Positions 18,065 to 27,161 of a stretch of 64,000 nt of DNA are shown one piece after another. Every line of letters begins with the position of its first letter. Positions within the stretch are counted from its first letter, which is position 1. This stretch comes from JABAQJ01 sp046327745 (GTDB lineage Bacteria > Gemmatimonadota > Gemmatimonadetes > Gemmatimonadales > Gemmatimonadaceae). The notes below the pieces were generated by a model that saw only the letters and a list, made by a program, of their open reading frames with translations, did not search any database and was not told the origin of the DNA. The position numbers and the translations under genes are program-made. The stretch spans positions 25,864 through 89,863 of the forward strand of contig JAXLXV010000029.1 of assembly GCA_046327745.1 (NCBI GenBank). Direction: 5' to 3'.

Positions 18065-18853
18065 GTGACGCTGCGCGTTCTGATTGCAGACGACGAACCC
18101 CCGGCTCGTGCCCGTGTGCGGGCGATGCTCGCATCGCACGAGGACTGCACGATCGTGGGTGAAGCCGAGGATGGACGCTCGGCGGCCGATCTGCTGGTCA
18201 CGCAGGCCCCTGACGTGGTGTTTCTGGACATCAAGATGCCAGAGCTGAATGGCTTCGAGGTGGTTGAAGCGTTGCAGTCGGCGGAGGGGGTGGCTCCGGT
18301 CGTCGTGTTTGTGACCGCGTACGATGAATTTGCCATCAAGGCGTTTGAGGTTGGCGCCCTGGACTATCTGTTGAAGCCATTCGACCAGGCGCGCTTTGAC
18401 AAGGCACTGGCGGCGGCCAGCGAACAGGTCGCCCTTCGGCGTTTGCGCGCGGAAGGCGGGATGCCGCTTGGCATGGACCCCTCGTTGGTGCAGGTGCTTC
18501 GTTCGCTCAGCCCTGCGACCGAGCGCCCGGCGCGCTTTCTGGTGCGGCGTGGCCGCCAGATGCAATTCGTGCGCGTCGAAGACATCGACTGGCTGGAAGC
18601 CGACGGGAATTACGTCAGCCTGCACGTTCAGGGTCGCGTGCACCTGTTGCGGGAGACGATGACGGCGATGGAAGCCAAGCTTGACCCCGAGGTCTTTGTG
18701 CGCGTCCACCGGTCAGCGATCGTGAACATCGATCGGGTGATGTCGATCGAGCCACACACGCACGGCGAGTACGCCTTGATCATGCGCGACCGCTCGCGGC
18801 TGACAACGAGCGCGGCGCACAGTGCTCGGTTGCGAGGGTTGCTGGGCAAGTAG
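18065..18853 (+). CDS. LytTR-family response regulator
   Basis: Two-component response regulator of 262 residues. The receiver domain (about residues 1-120) has the acidic pair in ADDEPPAR, the phosphoacceptor aspartate in VVFLDIKMP, the threonine in FVTAYDE and the lysine in LLKPFD. The C-terminal LytTR DNA-binding domain (about residues 160-262) has FVRVEDIDWLEADGNYVSLH and FVRVHRSAIVNIDRV. The GTG at 18065 is preferred to the GTG at 18053 because a GGGGGA stretch lies five bases before it. It is encoded behind the LytS-type kinase and probably activates its own local regulon. LytTR proteins usually bind direct repeats, but I could not identify a site here. Confidence 0.92.
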   Translation: MTLRVLIADDEPPARARVRAMLASHEDCTIVGEAEDGRSAADLLVTQAPDVVFLDIKMPELNGFEVVEALQSAEGVAPVVVFVTAYDEFAIKAFEVGALDYLLKPFDQARFDKALAAASEQVALRRLRAEGGMPLGMDPSLVQVLRSLSPATERPARFLVRRGRQMQFVRVEDIDWLEADGNYVSLHVQGRVHLLRETMTAMEAKLDPEVFVRVHRSAIVNIDRVMSIEPHTHGEYALIMRDRSRLTTSAAHSARLRGLLGK

Positions 18854-18895
18854 CTCAGTGCCGTCCAAGGAGGCAGGTGTTAGACTTCTCGGCCC

Positions 18896-21214
18896 GTGCA
18901 TCATTCCCCCGACTTCGACTTGGACCCAGCGGTCCTCGACGCCCTAACGCCTCGATTCACCATCGAGCGGCAGATTGGGGCGGGTGGCATGGCCACGGTA
19001 TTTCTAGCCCGGGACGAGCGCAACGAGCGTCCCGTCGCACTGAAGATCCTGCGCGCGGACGCGGACGTGGCGGCGGACGTCGAACGATTCGAACGGGAGA
19101 TCAAGCTGCTCGCGCGGCTGCAACATCCGCTCATCCTGCCCCTGCACGACTCCGGGGTCGCGGCGGGGGTGCTGTACTTTGTGATGCCGTTTGTGGACGG
19201 CGAGTCATTGCGCGATCGGATGTTGCGTGATGGGCCGATGGCGATCCATGACGCCTTGCGACTGACGATCGAAGTGGCCGATGCCCTGGCCTACGCACAC
19301 GCCCAAGGCGTCGTGCACCGCGACATCAAGCCAGAGAACATCATGCTGTGGCGCGACCACGCGGTGGTCTGCGACTTCGGCATTGCCGCGATCGTCCAAG
19401 GGGCCGCGCTCGGGCCGCAACGTGAACGGCTGACGCAGGCTGGCTTCTGGTTAGGCACGCCGGGATACATGAGCCCTGAGCAAGCGGCCGGGGAGGAGCA
19501 TCTGACCGCGGCATCCGACCAGTACAGCCTAGCGCTGGTGCTGTACGAGATGCTCAGCGGCAGTCCGGCGTATGTCGGTACGCCTCGCTCCGTGCTGGCC
19601 CGACAGATCACGGAAACCCTGGCGCCCATCTCATCGCGTCGTCCCGAGGCGTCACCGACTCTGGCGGCGGCACTGGCCCGGGCCCTGGCCAAGGCACCAG
19701 AGGATCGGTGGCCGTCGACGGCCGCCTTCGGCGAGGCGCTACGCTCTTCGTTAGGCGGCTCCACACCGGTGGCCCCGGCCCCCGAGTCGACCGATGCCCG
19801 ACTGGCTCTCGCCATCCTGCCCTTTACCAACGTGGGCGGGGACGCGTCGAACGACTTCTTCAGCGACGGCATCACCGACGAGCTGATCGCGTCCATTTCC
19901 CGGCTGCCGCGGCTTCGCGTGGTCTCACGTACCTCCGCGTTCTCCTTCCGGAACACAACGCTCGCCCTGCCGGAGATCGGCGCGCAGCTGCGCGTCGGGT
20001 ACGTGCTCACCGGGAGCGTGCGACGCGCCGGCGATCGGATGCGACTGTCCGCGCATCTCTCGCGCGTCGCCGACGACAGCCTGGTGTGGTCAGAGACGTA
20101 CGAGCGCACACTGTCCGACGTCTTTGAGGTGCAGGACGACCTGTCGCGCCGCATCACCGCAACCGTGCGCGATGCCCTGGGCACAACTGGCACGCCGACT
20201 CCGGCACCCGCTCATCACGCGCGAAGTCTCACCGCATACGATCAATATCTGCTCGGACGCTATGCGTGGAACAAGCGAAGCGCAGCGTCGCTGCGCGACG
20301 GGATGGCATGCTTTCAGCGGTCCATCGAGGCCGATCCGGAGTATGCGCCGGCCTACGCGGGACTGGCGGACTCTCACGCGTTGATGGCGTCGAACGGTTC
20401 CGCGTCGCCGCACGTGGCTTATCCTGCCGCCCGCAGCGCGGCCATTCGCGCGATCGAGTTGGACCCCGACCTAGCCGACGGCCACGCATCGCTCGGCCTC
20501 GTCAGGCTCAACTACGACTGGGACTGGGAAGGGGCGGAAGAGGAGTTCAAGACCGCCATTCGACTCAATCCGAGCTATGCGGCGGCGCGACTCTGGTATT
20601 CGAGCTATCTGTCGAGCATGGCTCGGCACGATGAGGCCATCGCCTGCGCGCTGCAGGCCACGGCCCTCGACCCACTGTCCATCTCCGCGACGGTGCGGCT
20701 GGGGATTGCCTACTCCTACGCACGCCGACACGAGCAAGCCGCCACCACGATGGAGCGCGCGATGGCCATGGAGCCTGGCGTCCTACATGGGCACTTCTTC
20801 TGGCTGACGAACGCGTACATCGGCATGGGTCGATATCAGGATGCCGTCCGTGTGGCCGACGAGACGTACGCGGCCAGTCAGTCGGCTCCCGACTTCCGCG
20901 GGCTTCTGGCGATCGTGTACCACGGCGTGGGCCGGCTGGATGATGCACGCACGTTCCTTCGAGAGCGGGTGCAAGCACCCAACGTGTCCCCCGTGTGGAT
21001 GGCGCTGTTCCACCTGATGCTCGGCGATCTGGAGCAGACGTTTGCCTGGCTCAATCGGGGGGTGGACGAGCGGTCGGACCTGATGCACAGCATCCGGACC
21101 AACCCGTTCTTCACGTCCGCTTGGCCAGATCCCCGTTTCGCCGCGGTGCTTCAGCGTATGCGGTTGGGCCCTAGCCTTGCCCCAACCAGACAGGTGGACG
21201 CTGTGTCACGATGA
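18896..21214 (+). CDS. Cytoplasmic Ser/Thr kinase with TolB-like and TPR domains
   Basis: Protein of 772 residues. The kinase domain (about residues 20-285) has the glycine loop IGAGGMATVFLA, the lysine in VALKIL, VHRDIKPEN, DFG in VCDFGIA, and MSPEQAAG. A linker leads to a FlgO/TolB N-terminal-like domain (about residues 300-420, LAILPFTNVGGDASNDFFSDG), known from adenylate-cyclase-like proteins. TPR helices follow from about residue 440 to the end. No membrane segment is visible. It starts with GTG at 18896, and the next codons upstream include an in-frame TAG at 18881. The strong AAGGAGG at 18867-18873 therefore lies 22 bases away, unusually far. It follows the LytS/LytTR pair by 42 bases, probably in one operon. 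Confidence 0.9.
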   Translation: MHHSPDFDLDPAVLDALTPRFTIERQIGAGGMATVFLARDERNERPVALKILRADADVAADVERFEREIKLLARLQHPLILPLHDSGVAAGVLYFVMPFVDGESLRDRMLRDGPMAIHDALRLTIEVADALAYAHAQGVVHRDIKPENIMLWRDHAVVCDFGIAAIVQGAALGPQRERLTQAGFWLGTPGYMSPEQAAGEEHLTAASDQYSLALVLYEMLSGSPAYVGTPRSVLARQITETLAPISSRRPEASPTLAAALARALAKAPEDRWPSTAAFGEALRSSLGGSTPVAPAPESTDARLALAILPFTNVGGDASNDFFSDGITDELIASISRLPRLRVVSRTSAFSFRNTTLALPEIGAQLRVGYVLTGSVRRAGDRMRLSAHLSRVADDSLVWSETYERTLSDVFEVQDDLSRRITATVRDALGTTGTPTPAPAHHARSLTAYDQYLLGRYAWNKRSAASLRDGMACFQRSIEADPEYAPAYAGLADSHALMASNGSASPHVAYPAARSAAIRAIELDPDLADGHASLGLVRLNYDWDWEGAEEEFKTAIRLNPSYAAARLWYSSYLSSMARHDEAIACALQATALDPLSISATVRLGIAYSYARRHEQAATTMERAMAMEPGVLHGHFFWLTNAYIGMGRYQDAVRVADETYAASQSAPDFRGLLAIVYHGVGRLDDARTFLRERVQAPNVSPVWMALFHLMLGDLEQTFAWLNRGVDERSDLMHSIRTNPFFTSAWPDPRFAAVLQRMRLGPSLAPTRQVDAVSR

Positions 21215-21281
21215 CCTTTCAGCTGCAACGACTCATCGCGCCGGTGGTTGTGTCGTTGTCAGCCCATGGCTACTCTATCGC

Positions 21282-22706
21282 ATGACCGACGAATACATCC
21301 CCTTTGGTGAGACGCGGGCGCCCACAGCGGACAGCTGGCGGACCCTCCTGACGGACGCCGCCGAGCGTGCCATTCGTTACCGGCAGCACGTGGGCGAGCG
21401 CCCTGTGGCCCCGCCTGCGGAGGCCGTCGGCCAGCTTGCCACGTTAGGCGGCCACTTGCCGCAACAGGGCTTGCCAGCGGCGGACGTCCTGGCGCTCCTG
21501 GATAGCGTCGCGGGTCCGGCCACCACGGCCATGGCCGGCGGGCGCTACTTCGGGTTCGTCAACGGCAGCTCTCTTCCCGTCGCCCTCGCCGCCAATTGGC
21601 TCGCGGACGCGTGGAACCAGAACGTGGCGCTGCATGTGATGTCGCCGGCAGGGGCCACCTTGGAGGACGTGGTGCTTCGCTGGACCGCCGAAGCCCTCGA
21701 TCTCCCTGCCACCAGCGGCGCACTCGTTGGGGGGGCATCGATGGCAAACCTGACGGGACTGCTGGCGGCCCGCCATGCGGTCTTGGAACGGGCGGGCTGG
21801 AACGTGGAAGCTGACGGCCTGTTCGGCGCCCCGCCGATCACCGTGGTGGTTGGCGACGAGGTGCACACGGCGGTGGTACGCGCGTTAGGCTTCATTGGGC
21901 TTGGACGCGACCGGGTGGTGCGCGTCCCCGCAGACGGACAGGGTCGCCTGCGTCCCGACCGGCTTCCCGCAGTGTCCGGCCCGGTCATCCTCTGTGTGCA
22001 GGCCGGCAACGTCAACACCGGCGCCTTTGATCCCATGCCGGCCATTGGTGCGTGGGCGAAATCGGTGGGCGCATGGACGCATGTCGACGGCGCCTTCGGC
22101 ATCTGGGCACGCGCCGAGCCCAGTCGTGCGCATTTGGCGGCCGGGTATGAGCTGGCGGACTCGTGGGCCACCGATGGGCACAAGATGCTCAACGTCCCCT
22201 ACGACTGCGGCATTGCCCTGGTGAAGGATCAACAGGCACACCGCGCGGCCATGGCCTTTTCGGCGGCGTACCTGCCGCCGTCCGGCATCTTCGACCCAAT
22301 GCACCACTCCCTCGATGGATCGCGGCGCGCCCGCTCCTTCGACGTCTGGGCCGCCTATCGATTCCTCGGGCGCGAAGGGCTGGCCGACCTCGTGCGCAGC
22401 TGCAGCGACATGGCGCGACTGATTGCCCGCCGACTCTCCGACGCCGGCCTCGAGATCCTGAATGACGTCGACCTGAACCAGGTGCTGGTGGGATTCGCCG
22501 ACGACGCCACCACGGCGGCGGTGATCGCCGCGGTGCAGCAGGATCGCACCTGCTGGTGCGGTGGTACGCGCTGGCATGGCCGCGACGCGATGCGCATCAG
22601 TGTGTCGTCGTGGGCCACCACGCGCGACGACGCCGAACGATCGGCACAAGCGATCATCGACGCCGCCGCGCGAACGCGCGAGCTCACGCGGACCGGTGCC
22701 CGCTAG
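21282..22706 (+). CDS. PLP-dependent group II decarboxylase/aminotransferase-like enzyme
   Basis: Fold-type I pyridoxal-phosphate enzyme of 474 residues. The PLP-binding lysine lies in SWATDGHKMLNVPYDCG. Upstream are VGGASMANLTGL, which holds the cofactor phosphate, and THVDGAFGIWA, whose aspartate pairs with the pyridine nitrogen. These blocks place it with aromatic-L-amino-acid/glutamate decarboxylases. The substrate is not decided by sequence. The frame is open to 21177, inside the kinase gene; the ATG at 21282 starts the family-like MTDEYIPFGETR. Its stop overlaps the katG stop by four bases in convergent orientation. Confidence 0.88.
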   Translation: MTDEYIPFGETRAPTADSWRTLLTDAAERAIRYRQHVGERPVAPPAEAVGQLATLGGHLPQQGLPAADVLALLDSVAGPATTAMAGGRYFGFVNGSSLPVALAANWLADAWNQNVALHVMSPAGATLEDVVLRWTAEALDLPATSGALVGGASMANLTGLLAARHAVLERAGWNVEADGLFGAPPITVVVGDEVHTAVVRALGFIGLGRDRVVRVPADGQGRLRPDRLPAVSGPVILCVQAGNVNTGAFDPMPAIGAWAKSVGAWTHVDGAFGIWARAEPSRAHLAAGYELADSWATDGHKMLNVPYDCGIALVKDQQAHRAAMAFSAAYLPPSGIFDPMHHSLDGSRRARSFDVWAAYRFLGREGLADLVRSCSDMARLIARRLSDAGLEILNDVDLNQVLVGFADDATTAAVIAAVQQDRTCWCGGTRWHGRDAMRISVSSWATTRDDAERSAQAIIDAAARTRELTRTGAR

Positions 22707-24922
22707 GCCAGCTCAAACCGGTCCAGCATCATCACCTTGTCCCATGCCTTCACGAAGTCCGTGACGAACTTCGTCCGGGCGTCGTTCGCCCCATACACCT
22801 CGGCCAAGGCGCGCAGTTGCGAGTTGGCACCGAACACCAGATCGACGCGTGTGGCCGTCCACCGCGTGGCTCCGGTTGCGCGGTCGCGCCCCTCGAAAAC
22901 CGTCGCATCGGGGGACGTCGGCGACCACGCCGTCCGCATATCCAGCAGGTTCACGAAGAAGTCGTTGGTGAGCGCCTCTGGCGTCTGCGTGAACACGCCG
23001 TGTTTCGCGGCGCCGTGATTAGCGCCTAACACACGCAACCCGCCAACAAGCACTGTCATCTCTGGCGCCGTCAGTGTCAGGAGTTGCGCCTTGTCGATCA
23101 ACAGCGACTCAGGCGACATCGTGTACTGCGCGCGCTGGTAGTTGCGGAATCCGTCCGCCTGCGGTTCCAGCACTTTGTGAGCGGACATCCGTCTGATCCT
23201 GCGCCGCATCCATCCGACCCGGGTGAATGGCACGACAACGTCCACGCCCTGCTTGGCCGCCACTTCGACGGCAGCGCACCCGCCCAAGACAATCAGGTCG
23301 GCCAGGGACACCTGCTTGCCGCCCGTCACCGTCGTGTTGAACCGACGCTGGATGGTCTCGTAGATCTCCAGCACGTGTTGCAGCTTGGCCGGTTCATTTA
23401 CTTCCCACTGCTTCGCCGGCGCCAACCGAATGCGGGCACCGTTGGCTCCGCCCCTGCGGTCAGAACCGCGGAACGTCGACGCCGACGCCCACGCCGTGGA
23501 CACCAACTGTGAGACCGTCAACCCTGAGGCCAGGATCATCGCCTTGAGCGACGCAATGTCCGCCGCGTCGATCACTGGCTGGGTGACGGCGGGGATCGGA
23601 TCCTGCCATACCAGCGTCTCCTGTGGCACCAGCGGTCCCACGTAACGTGTGCGTGGCCCCAAATCGCGGTGCGTCAGCTTGAACCAGGCGCGTGCGAAGG
23701 CGTCCGTGAACTGAGCCGGGTTCGCATGAAAGCGCTTCGAGATCTCCAGGTACGTGGGATCCGTCCGCAAGGCCAGATCCGCCGTGGACATCATAGGGGC
23801 GTGACGCTTGCTGGGATCGTGGGCATCCACAACAAGAGTTGCGGCTGCCGGATCGGTCGGGGTCCACTGCTGTGCCCCGGCTGGACTCTTGGTCAACTTC
23901 CATTCGTAGCCGAGCAGCGTATCGAAGTAGCCATTGTCCCAGGTGGTGGGGTTGGGCTTCCACGCCCCTTCCAGTCCACTCGTCGTCGCATGCGACGCGA
24001 TGCCCGACTCAAAGCCATTCTTCCAGCCGAGTCCCATCTCGTCGATCCCTGCCCCTTCCGGCTCCGCTCCCACCAGCTTCGGATCCCCCGCGCCGTGCGC
24101 CTTGCCAAAGGTGTGACCACCGGCAATCAGGGCGACCGTCTCCTCGTCGTTCATGGCCATGCGCGCGAATGTCTCGCGAATGTCGCGAGCGCTGGCCATC
24201 GGATCGGGATTAGCGTTAGGCCCTTCCGGATTCACGTAGATGAGGCCCATCTGGACGGCCGCGAGCGGATTCTCCAGCTCGCGATCGCCGGAGTAGCGCT
24301 GGTCGCCGAGCCATTCAGCCTCCGCGCCCCAATAGATGTCCTGTTCGGGCTCGTACACGTCCTCGCGCCCGAAGCTGAACCCAAAGGTCTTGAACCCCAT
24401 CGTCTCCATGCCAACGTCGGCGGCGAAAATCATGAGGTCCGCCCAAGAGAGCTTATTGCCGTACTTCGCCTTGATCGGCCACAGGAGTCGGCGTGCCTTG
24501 TCCAAGTTTCCGTTATCGGGCCAGCTGTTGAGTGGCGCAAAGCGCTGAGTGCCTGACGAGGATCCTCCGCGCCCATCGGCCGTGCGGTATGTACCGGCGC
24601 TGTGCCACGCCATTCGCACAAAGAGCGGACCGTAGTGGCCGTAGTCGGCGGGCCACCATGGCTCGGAGCGCGTCATCAACTCGACCAGATCCGCGCGCAG
24701 TGCTTCTACGTCCAGCGTCTTTACCGCCTCGCGATAGTTGAACCCGGCGTCCATCGGATTTCCCGCGGGCGGGTTCTGATGCAGCATGCCAAGGGTTAGC
24801 TGATTGGGCCACCAATCGCGATTCGAGCGCCGTCCGGCCGTCGCAACCGCATGCGACCCTTGGCTCTCCGATCCATGGGCGACGGGGCACTTCGCCCCGG
24901 GTACAGCCGTCTTGCCTTCCAT
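22703..24922 (-). CDS. katG: Catalase-peroxidase KatG
   Basis: Bifunctional haem enzyme (739 residues, the usual length) that dismutates hydrogen peroxide and also acts as a peroxidase. Distal-site Arg, Trp and His are in VRMAWHSAGTYR. The proximal haem ligand is the histidine in AGGHTFGKAHGAGDPK. The Met-Tyr-Trp adduct residues are all present: Trp in MAWHS, Tyr in MGLIYVNPEG, Met in ARMAMND. The second, C-terminal copy of the fold is complete. One block differs from the form I know best: AADVGMETMGF stands where AGNVALESMGF is usual, followed by FSFGREDVYEPEQD. A GGGGAG lies about ten bases before the ATG at 24922. It diverges from oxyR, with a shared regulatory gap of 120 bases. Confidence 0.97.
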   Translation of the reverse strand: MEGKTAVPGAKCPVAHGSESQGSHAVATAGRRSNRDWWPNQLTLGMLHQNPPAGNPMDAGFNYREAVKTLDVEALRADLVELMTRSEPWWPADYGHYGPLFVRMAWHSAGTYRTADGRGGSSSGTQRFAPLNSWPDNGNLDKARRLLWPIKAKYGNKLSWADLMIFAADVGMETMGFKTFGFSFGREDVYEPEQDIYWGAEAEWLGDQRYSGDRELENPLAAVQMGLIYVNPEGPNANPDPMASARDIRETFARMAMNDEETVALIAGGHTFGKAHGAGDPKLVGAEPEGAGIDEMGLGWKNGFESGIASHATTSGLEGAWKPNPTTWDNGYFDTLLGYEWKLTKSPAGAQQWTPTDPAAATLVVDAHDPSKRHAPMMSTADLALRTDPTYLEISKRFHANPAQFTDAFARAWFKLTHRDLGPRTRYVGPLVPQETLVWQDPIPAVTQPVIDAADIASLKAMILASGLTVSQLVSTAWASASTFRGSDRRGGANGARIRLAPAKQWEVNEPAKLQHVLEIYETIQRRFNTTVTGGKQVSLADLIVLGGCAAVEVAAKQGVDVVVPFTRVGWMRRRIRRMSAHKVLEPQADGFRNYQRAQYTMSPESLLIDKAQLLTLTAPEMTVLVGGLRVLGANHGAAKHGVFTQTPEALTNDFFVNLLDMRTAWSPTSPDATVFEGRDRATGATRWTATRVDLVFGANSQLRALAEVYGANDARTKFVTDFVKAWDKVMMLDRFELA

Positions 24923-25011
24923 TGGTCAGCATCTCCCCGTATGGGTGTTCTGGGCCTCGCGAACGCGCGAACAGTAGGATGCCGACCTATAGACAACAAT
25001 CGCCGTTTGCC

Positions 25012-25026
25012 CTATGAGATTCATAG
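25012..25026. promoter_or_regulatory. OxyR operator core between katG and oxyR
   Basis: The palindrome CTATGAGATTCATAG lies 16 bases before the oxyR start. It has the form CTAT-N7-ATAG, the exact centre of the four-tetrad OxyR consensus, and it also fits the LysR-family T-N11-A rule. The expected right outer tetrad (25034-25037) reads TTAT, three of four matches. The left one is not recognisable, although an ATAG occurs further left at 24989. The position suits autorepression of oxyR and control of the divergent katG. Confidence 0.75.
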
Positions 25027-25042
25027 CATTTTCTTATGAGTC

Positions 25043-25930
25043 ATGGATAGCACCCTCTTGCGCGCATTCCTCGAGACGGCGGATGCGGGCTCAGTCAGCC
25101 AAGCGGCGCGGCGACTCGGGCTCTCGCAGCCGTCGCTCACACTGCAGATCAAACGGCTGGAAGCACACTTGGACGTTCGGTTGTTCCAGCGACATGGGCG
25201 CGGTATTGCATTGAGCGACGCCGGGCGGCTGCTCTATCCCAGGGCGCGGAAGATTCTCGAGGAGGTACGCGCGACCGAAGACGCGTTACGGCACGGCGGA
25301 AACGCACGCGAGAGCACGTTGATCATCGGCGCCATTCCCACCATTGCGCCGTACGTACTGCCCGCTGCCCTGCGGCGAGTACGCGCGCGACACGACAACA
25401 TTCGCGTCGAACTGCGGGAGGATTACAGCGCCGTGCTCGCGAAGCTGCTCTTGGACGGCGAAATTGACGTGGCTATCGCGGCACTCCCCTACCCCTTTGA
25501 ACACCTGGACACCGAGCTACTCGGCAAGGATCGACTCATGGTTGCTGTGCCTTCGGGGCACGCGGCGGCACGCGTCGGGCGTATCTCGCTGGCGCAGCTG
25601 CGTGACGCTCCGACGGTGACGCTGGATCCTGCGCACTGCCTTGGGGCCCAGGTGGCGGGATTCTGTTCGAGCCACGGGGTGCAACCCTCCGTGGTCTGCC
25701 GAAGTTCGCAGCTGGCGACCGTGTTTGAGCTGGTGGGGGCCGGCGTCGGCGTGTCCATCGTGCCCGCCATTGCGGCGGCCCATCACAACACGCCACAGTG
25801 CGCGTACGTGACCCTCACAGAACACGACCTGCAGCGTGAGGTGGTGGCGGTGTGGCGTCGTGACTCGGAGCGTCCGGCAGCGGCCCAGGCTTTCATTGAC
25901 TGCGTGCGTGAGGTCGTCCGCGAATGGTAG
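25043..25930 (+). CDS. oxyR: Hydrogen-peroxide sensor OxyR (LysR family)
   Basis: LysR-type regulator of 295 residues. The N-terminal winged helix-turn-helix is about residues 1-60 (LLRAFLETADAGSVSQAARRL, then SQPSLTLQIKRLE). The C-terminal effector domain contains CLGAQVAGFC, with Cys199 and Cys208 in the same numbering and spacing as the redox pair of E. coli OxyR. This disulfide switch, together with the divergent katG, makes the assignment strong. In the oxidised state it should activate katG from the 120-base intergenic region. The ATG at 25043 gives the conserved family start. The next gene starts seven bases before the oxyR stop, so the two are probably translated together. Confidence 0.93.
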   Translation: MDSTLLRAFLETADAGSVSQAARRLGLSQPSLTLQIKRLEAHLDVRLFQRHGRGIALSDAGRLLYPRARKILEEVRATEDALRHGGNARESTLIIGAIPTIAPYVLPAALRRVRARHDNIRVELREDYSAVLAKLLLDGEIDVAIAALPYPFEHLDTELLGKDRLMVAVPSGHAAARVGRISLAQLRDAPTVTLDPAHCLGAQVAGFCSSHGVQPSVVCRSSQLATVFELVGAGVGVSIVPAIAAAHHNTPQCAYVTLTEHDLQREVVAVWRRDSERPAAAQAFIDCVREVVREW

Positions 25931-26352
25931 CCCTAACGATTGCCGGCGGGATCCTGTTTTTCGTCGGCCTGTGGACGGTTGTCACGGGTCTTCTGGCATC
26001 ATTGTCAGGTTGGACCGCGCTGGCCGAGTCGTTCCCTGGCGGTGAGCGCCCAGCGGGAGAGGTGATCCGCGGTCAGGTCATTGGGATGGGTCGCGTGCAG
26101 GAGAAGAACGTGACGTTCGTGATTGCCACGACCGCTGGGTTGTACCTATACGCGATGCCGCTCTTCCGATTTCGGCGGCAGCCGGTGCTAGTGCCGTGGC
26201 GGCGCGTCCGCTACGCCGAGTCTCACCGATTCCTGTGGGCTCGTTGGCACGATGTGGACTTGGGGGGTGTGACGACGCTCAAGGTGCGGCCACGCCTACT
26301 CGCCGTGCTGGCGTCGCATGGCGTGGCGATCCCGTCCGACGTCAACGCCTAA
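25924..26352 (+). CDS. Small membrane protein, function unknown
   Basis: A 142-residue protein with one or two hydrophobic helices at the N-terminus (TIAGGILFFVGLWTVVTGLLASL). The soluble remainder has a strand-rich pattern (EKNVTFVIATTAGLYLYAMPLFRF, then VLVPWRRVRYAES) reminiscent of a small PH-like or bacterial PH domain, but this is a guess. The ATG at 25924 overlaps the oxyR stop by seven bases, and GTTAGG-type sequence spans its second to fifth codons and its stop. The coupling to oxyR hints at a role in the peroxide response (inference only). It converges with the metallophosphoesterase gene, 23 bases away. Confidence 0.72.
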   Translation: MVALTIAGGILFFVGLWTVVTGLLASLSGWTALAESFPGGERPAGEVIRGQVIGMGRVQEKNVTFVIATTAGLYLYAMPLFRFRRQPVLVPWRRVRYAESHRFLWARWHDVDLGGVTTLKVRPRLLAVLASHGVAIPSDVNA

Positions 26353-26375
26353 CGACTTGCTGAGTGCGACGTCGC

Positions 26376-27161
26376 CTAGGGACTGAGGTCAAACGCGGCG
26401 AAGGCCTTGAGCATGGTCTCTTCGGAGGGCGGACTCAGGACGTTGCCACTGGCGAAGCCCGCCGCGCCGGGATAGGCTGTCCCTCGGATCCGTGCGGCGG
26501 CGCGATCGAGATCGTAGTCTGTGCGGCGCAACTGCATCTCAGGGCCTAGCAGCAGCCAATACGCTCCGGGTTCGGCGAAGGGCATTCCGACGCTCCCCGC
26601 GTTCACCACGCGCTTGGAACCCACGCGCCGATCGAACTGCATGTGGGTATGCCCACCGACAAACACACTGGGCGATAGAGGTTCAAATATTGGAGCCAGA
26701 CGCTCTTCTGGGGTGAGCCGCGTAAAGCTCTCGGTCTCGCTGCGCGGGGTGCTGTGCGAGAACATCACGCGTCCCAAGCCAGCGATGTCCAGCTCGACCG
26801 TGCGTGGCCAGCGAGCGATCACTGCGGCGTGCGCCAACTCCAACTCCGCCGCACTCCACTGAAAGACAGCGACCACACTCTCTGGAGGTCGGGCCCCGCT
26901 CGACGTCCCCCAATACGCCAGCTCACCGGTACGTGCGGCGTCGATCTGCGCCAGAATGGCCAGGTCCCCGTTGCCATGGAGAAAGTGCGTGGGGACGTCC
27001 AGCTCCAACAGCCGGCGCAGGCACTCGTTCGGCATGGGACCGGGGAGCACGTCCCCGCCGACGACCACGGCATCAACGCGCGCCGCCTGCACGTCGTCGA
27101 GCACGGCCTCCAGCGCCGGCAGGTTGCCATGAATGTCGTACAGAGCCGCTACGCGCTTCAT
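26376..27161 (-). CDS. Metallophosphoesterase (YfcE/MJ0936-like)
   Basis: Cytoplasmic calcineurin-like phosphoesterase of 261 residues. All five metal motifs are visible in order: DIHGN at residue 9, GGDVLPGP, HGNGD, the histidine in FSHSTPR and GGHTHMQ. NAGSVGMP near the C-terminus is the family signature. Relatives hydrolyse phosphodiesters such as cyclic nucleotides or dinucleotides; the physiological substrate is unknown. The ATG at 27161 begins directly with the first strand (MKRVAALYDIHGN), so the start is secure. It appears monocistronic. Confidence 0.93.
   Translation of the reverse strand: MKRVAALYDIHGNLPALEAVLDDVQAARVDAVVVGGDVLPGPMPNECLRRLLELDVPTHFLHGNGDLAILAQIDAARTGELAYWGTSSGARPPESVVAVFQWSAAELELAHAAVIARWPRTVELDIAGLGRVMFSHSTPRSETESFTRLTPEERLAPIFEPLSPSVFVGGHTHMQFDRRVGSKRVVNAGSVGMPFAEPGAYWLLLGPEMQLRRTDYDLDRAAARIRGTAYPGAAGFASGNVLSPPSEETMLKAFAAFDLSP

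Noticed and set aside
17022..18068. Long open frame of 348 codons overlapping the histidine kinase
   Set aside because: It is a +1-type shadow of the LytS-type gene, rich in Arg/Pro/His, with no conserved blocks. The kinase frame carries all the motifs.
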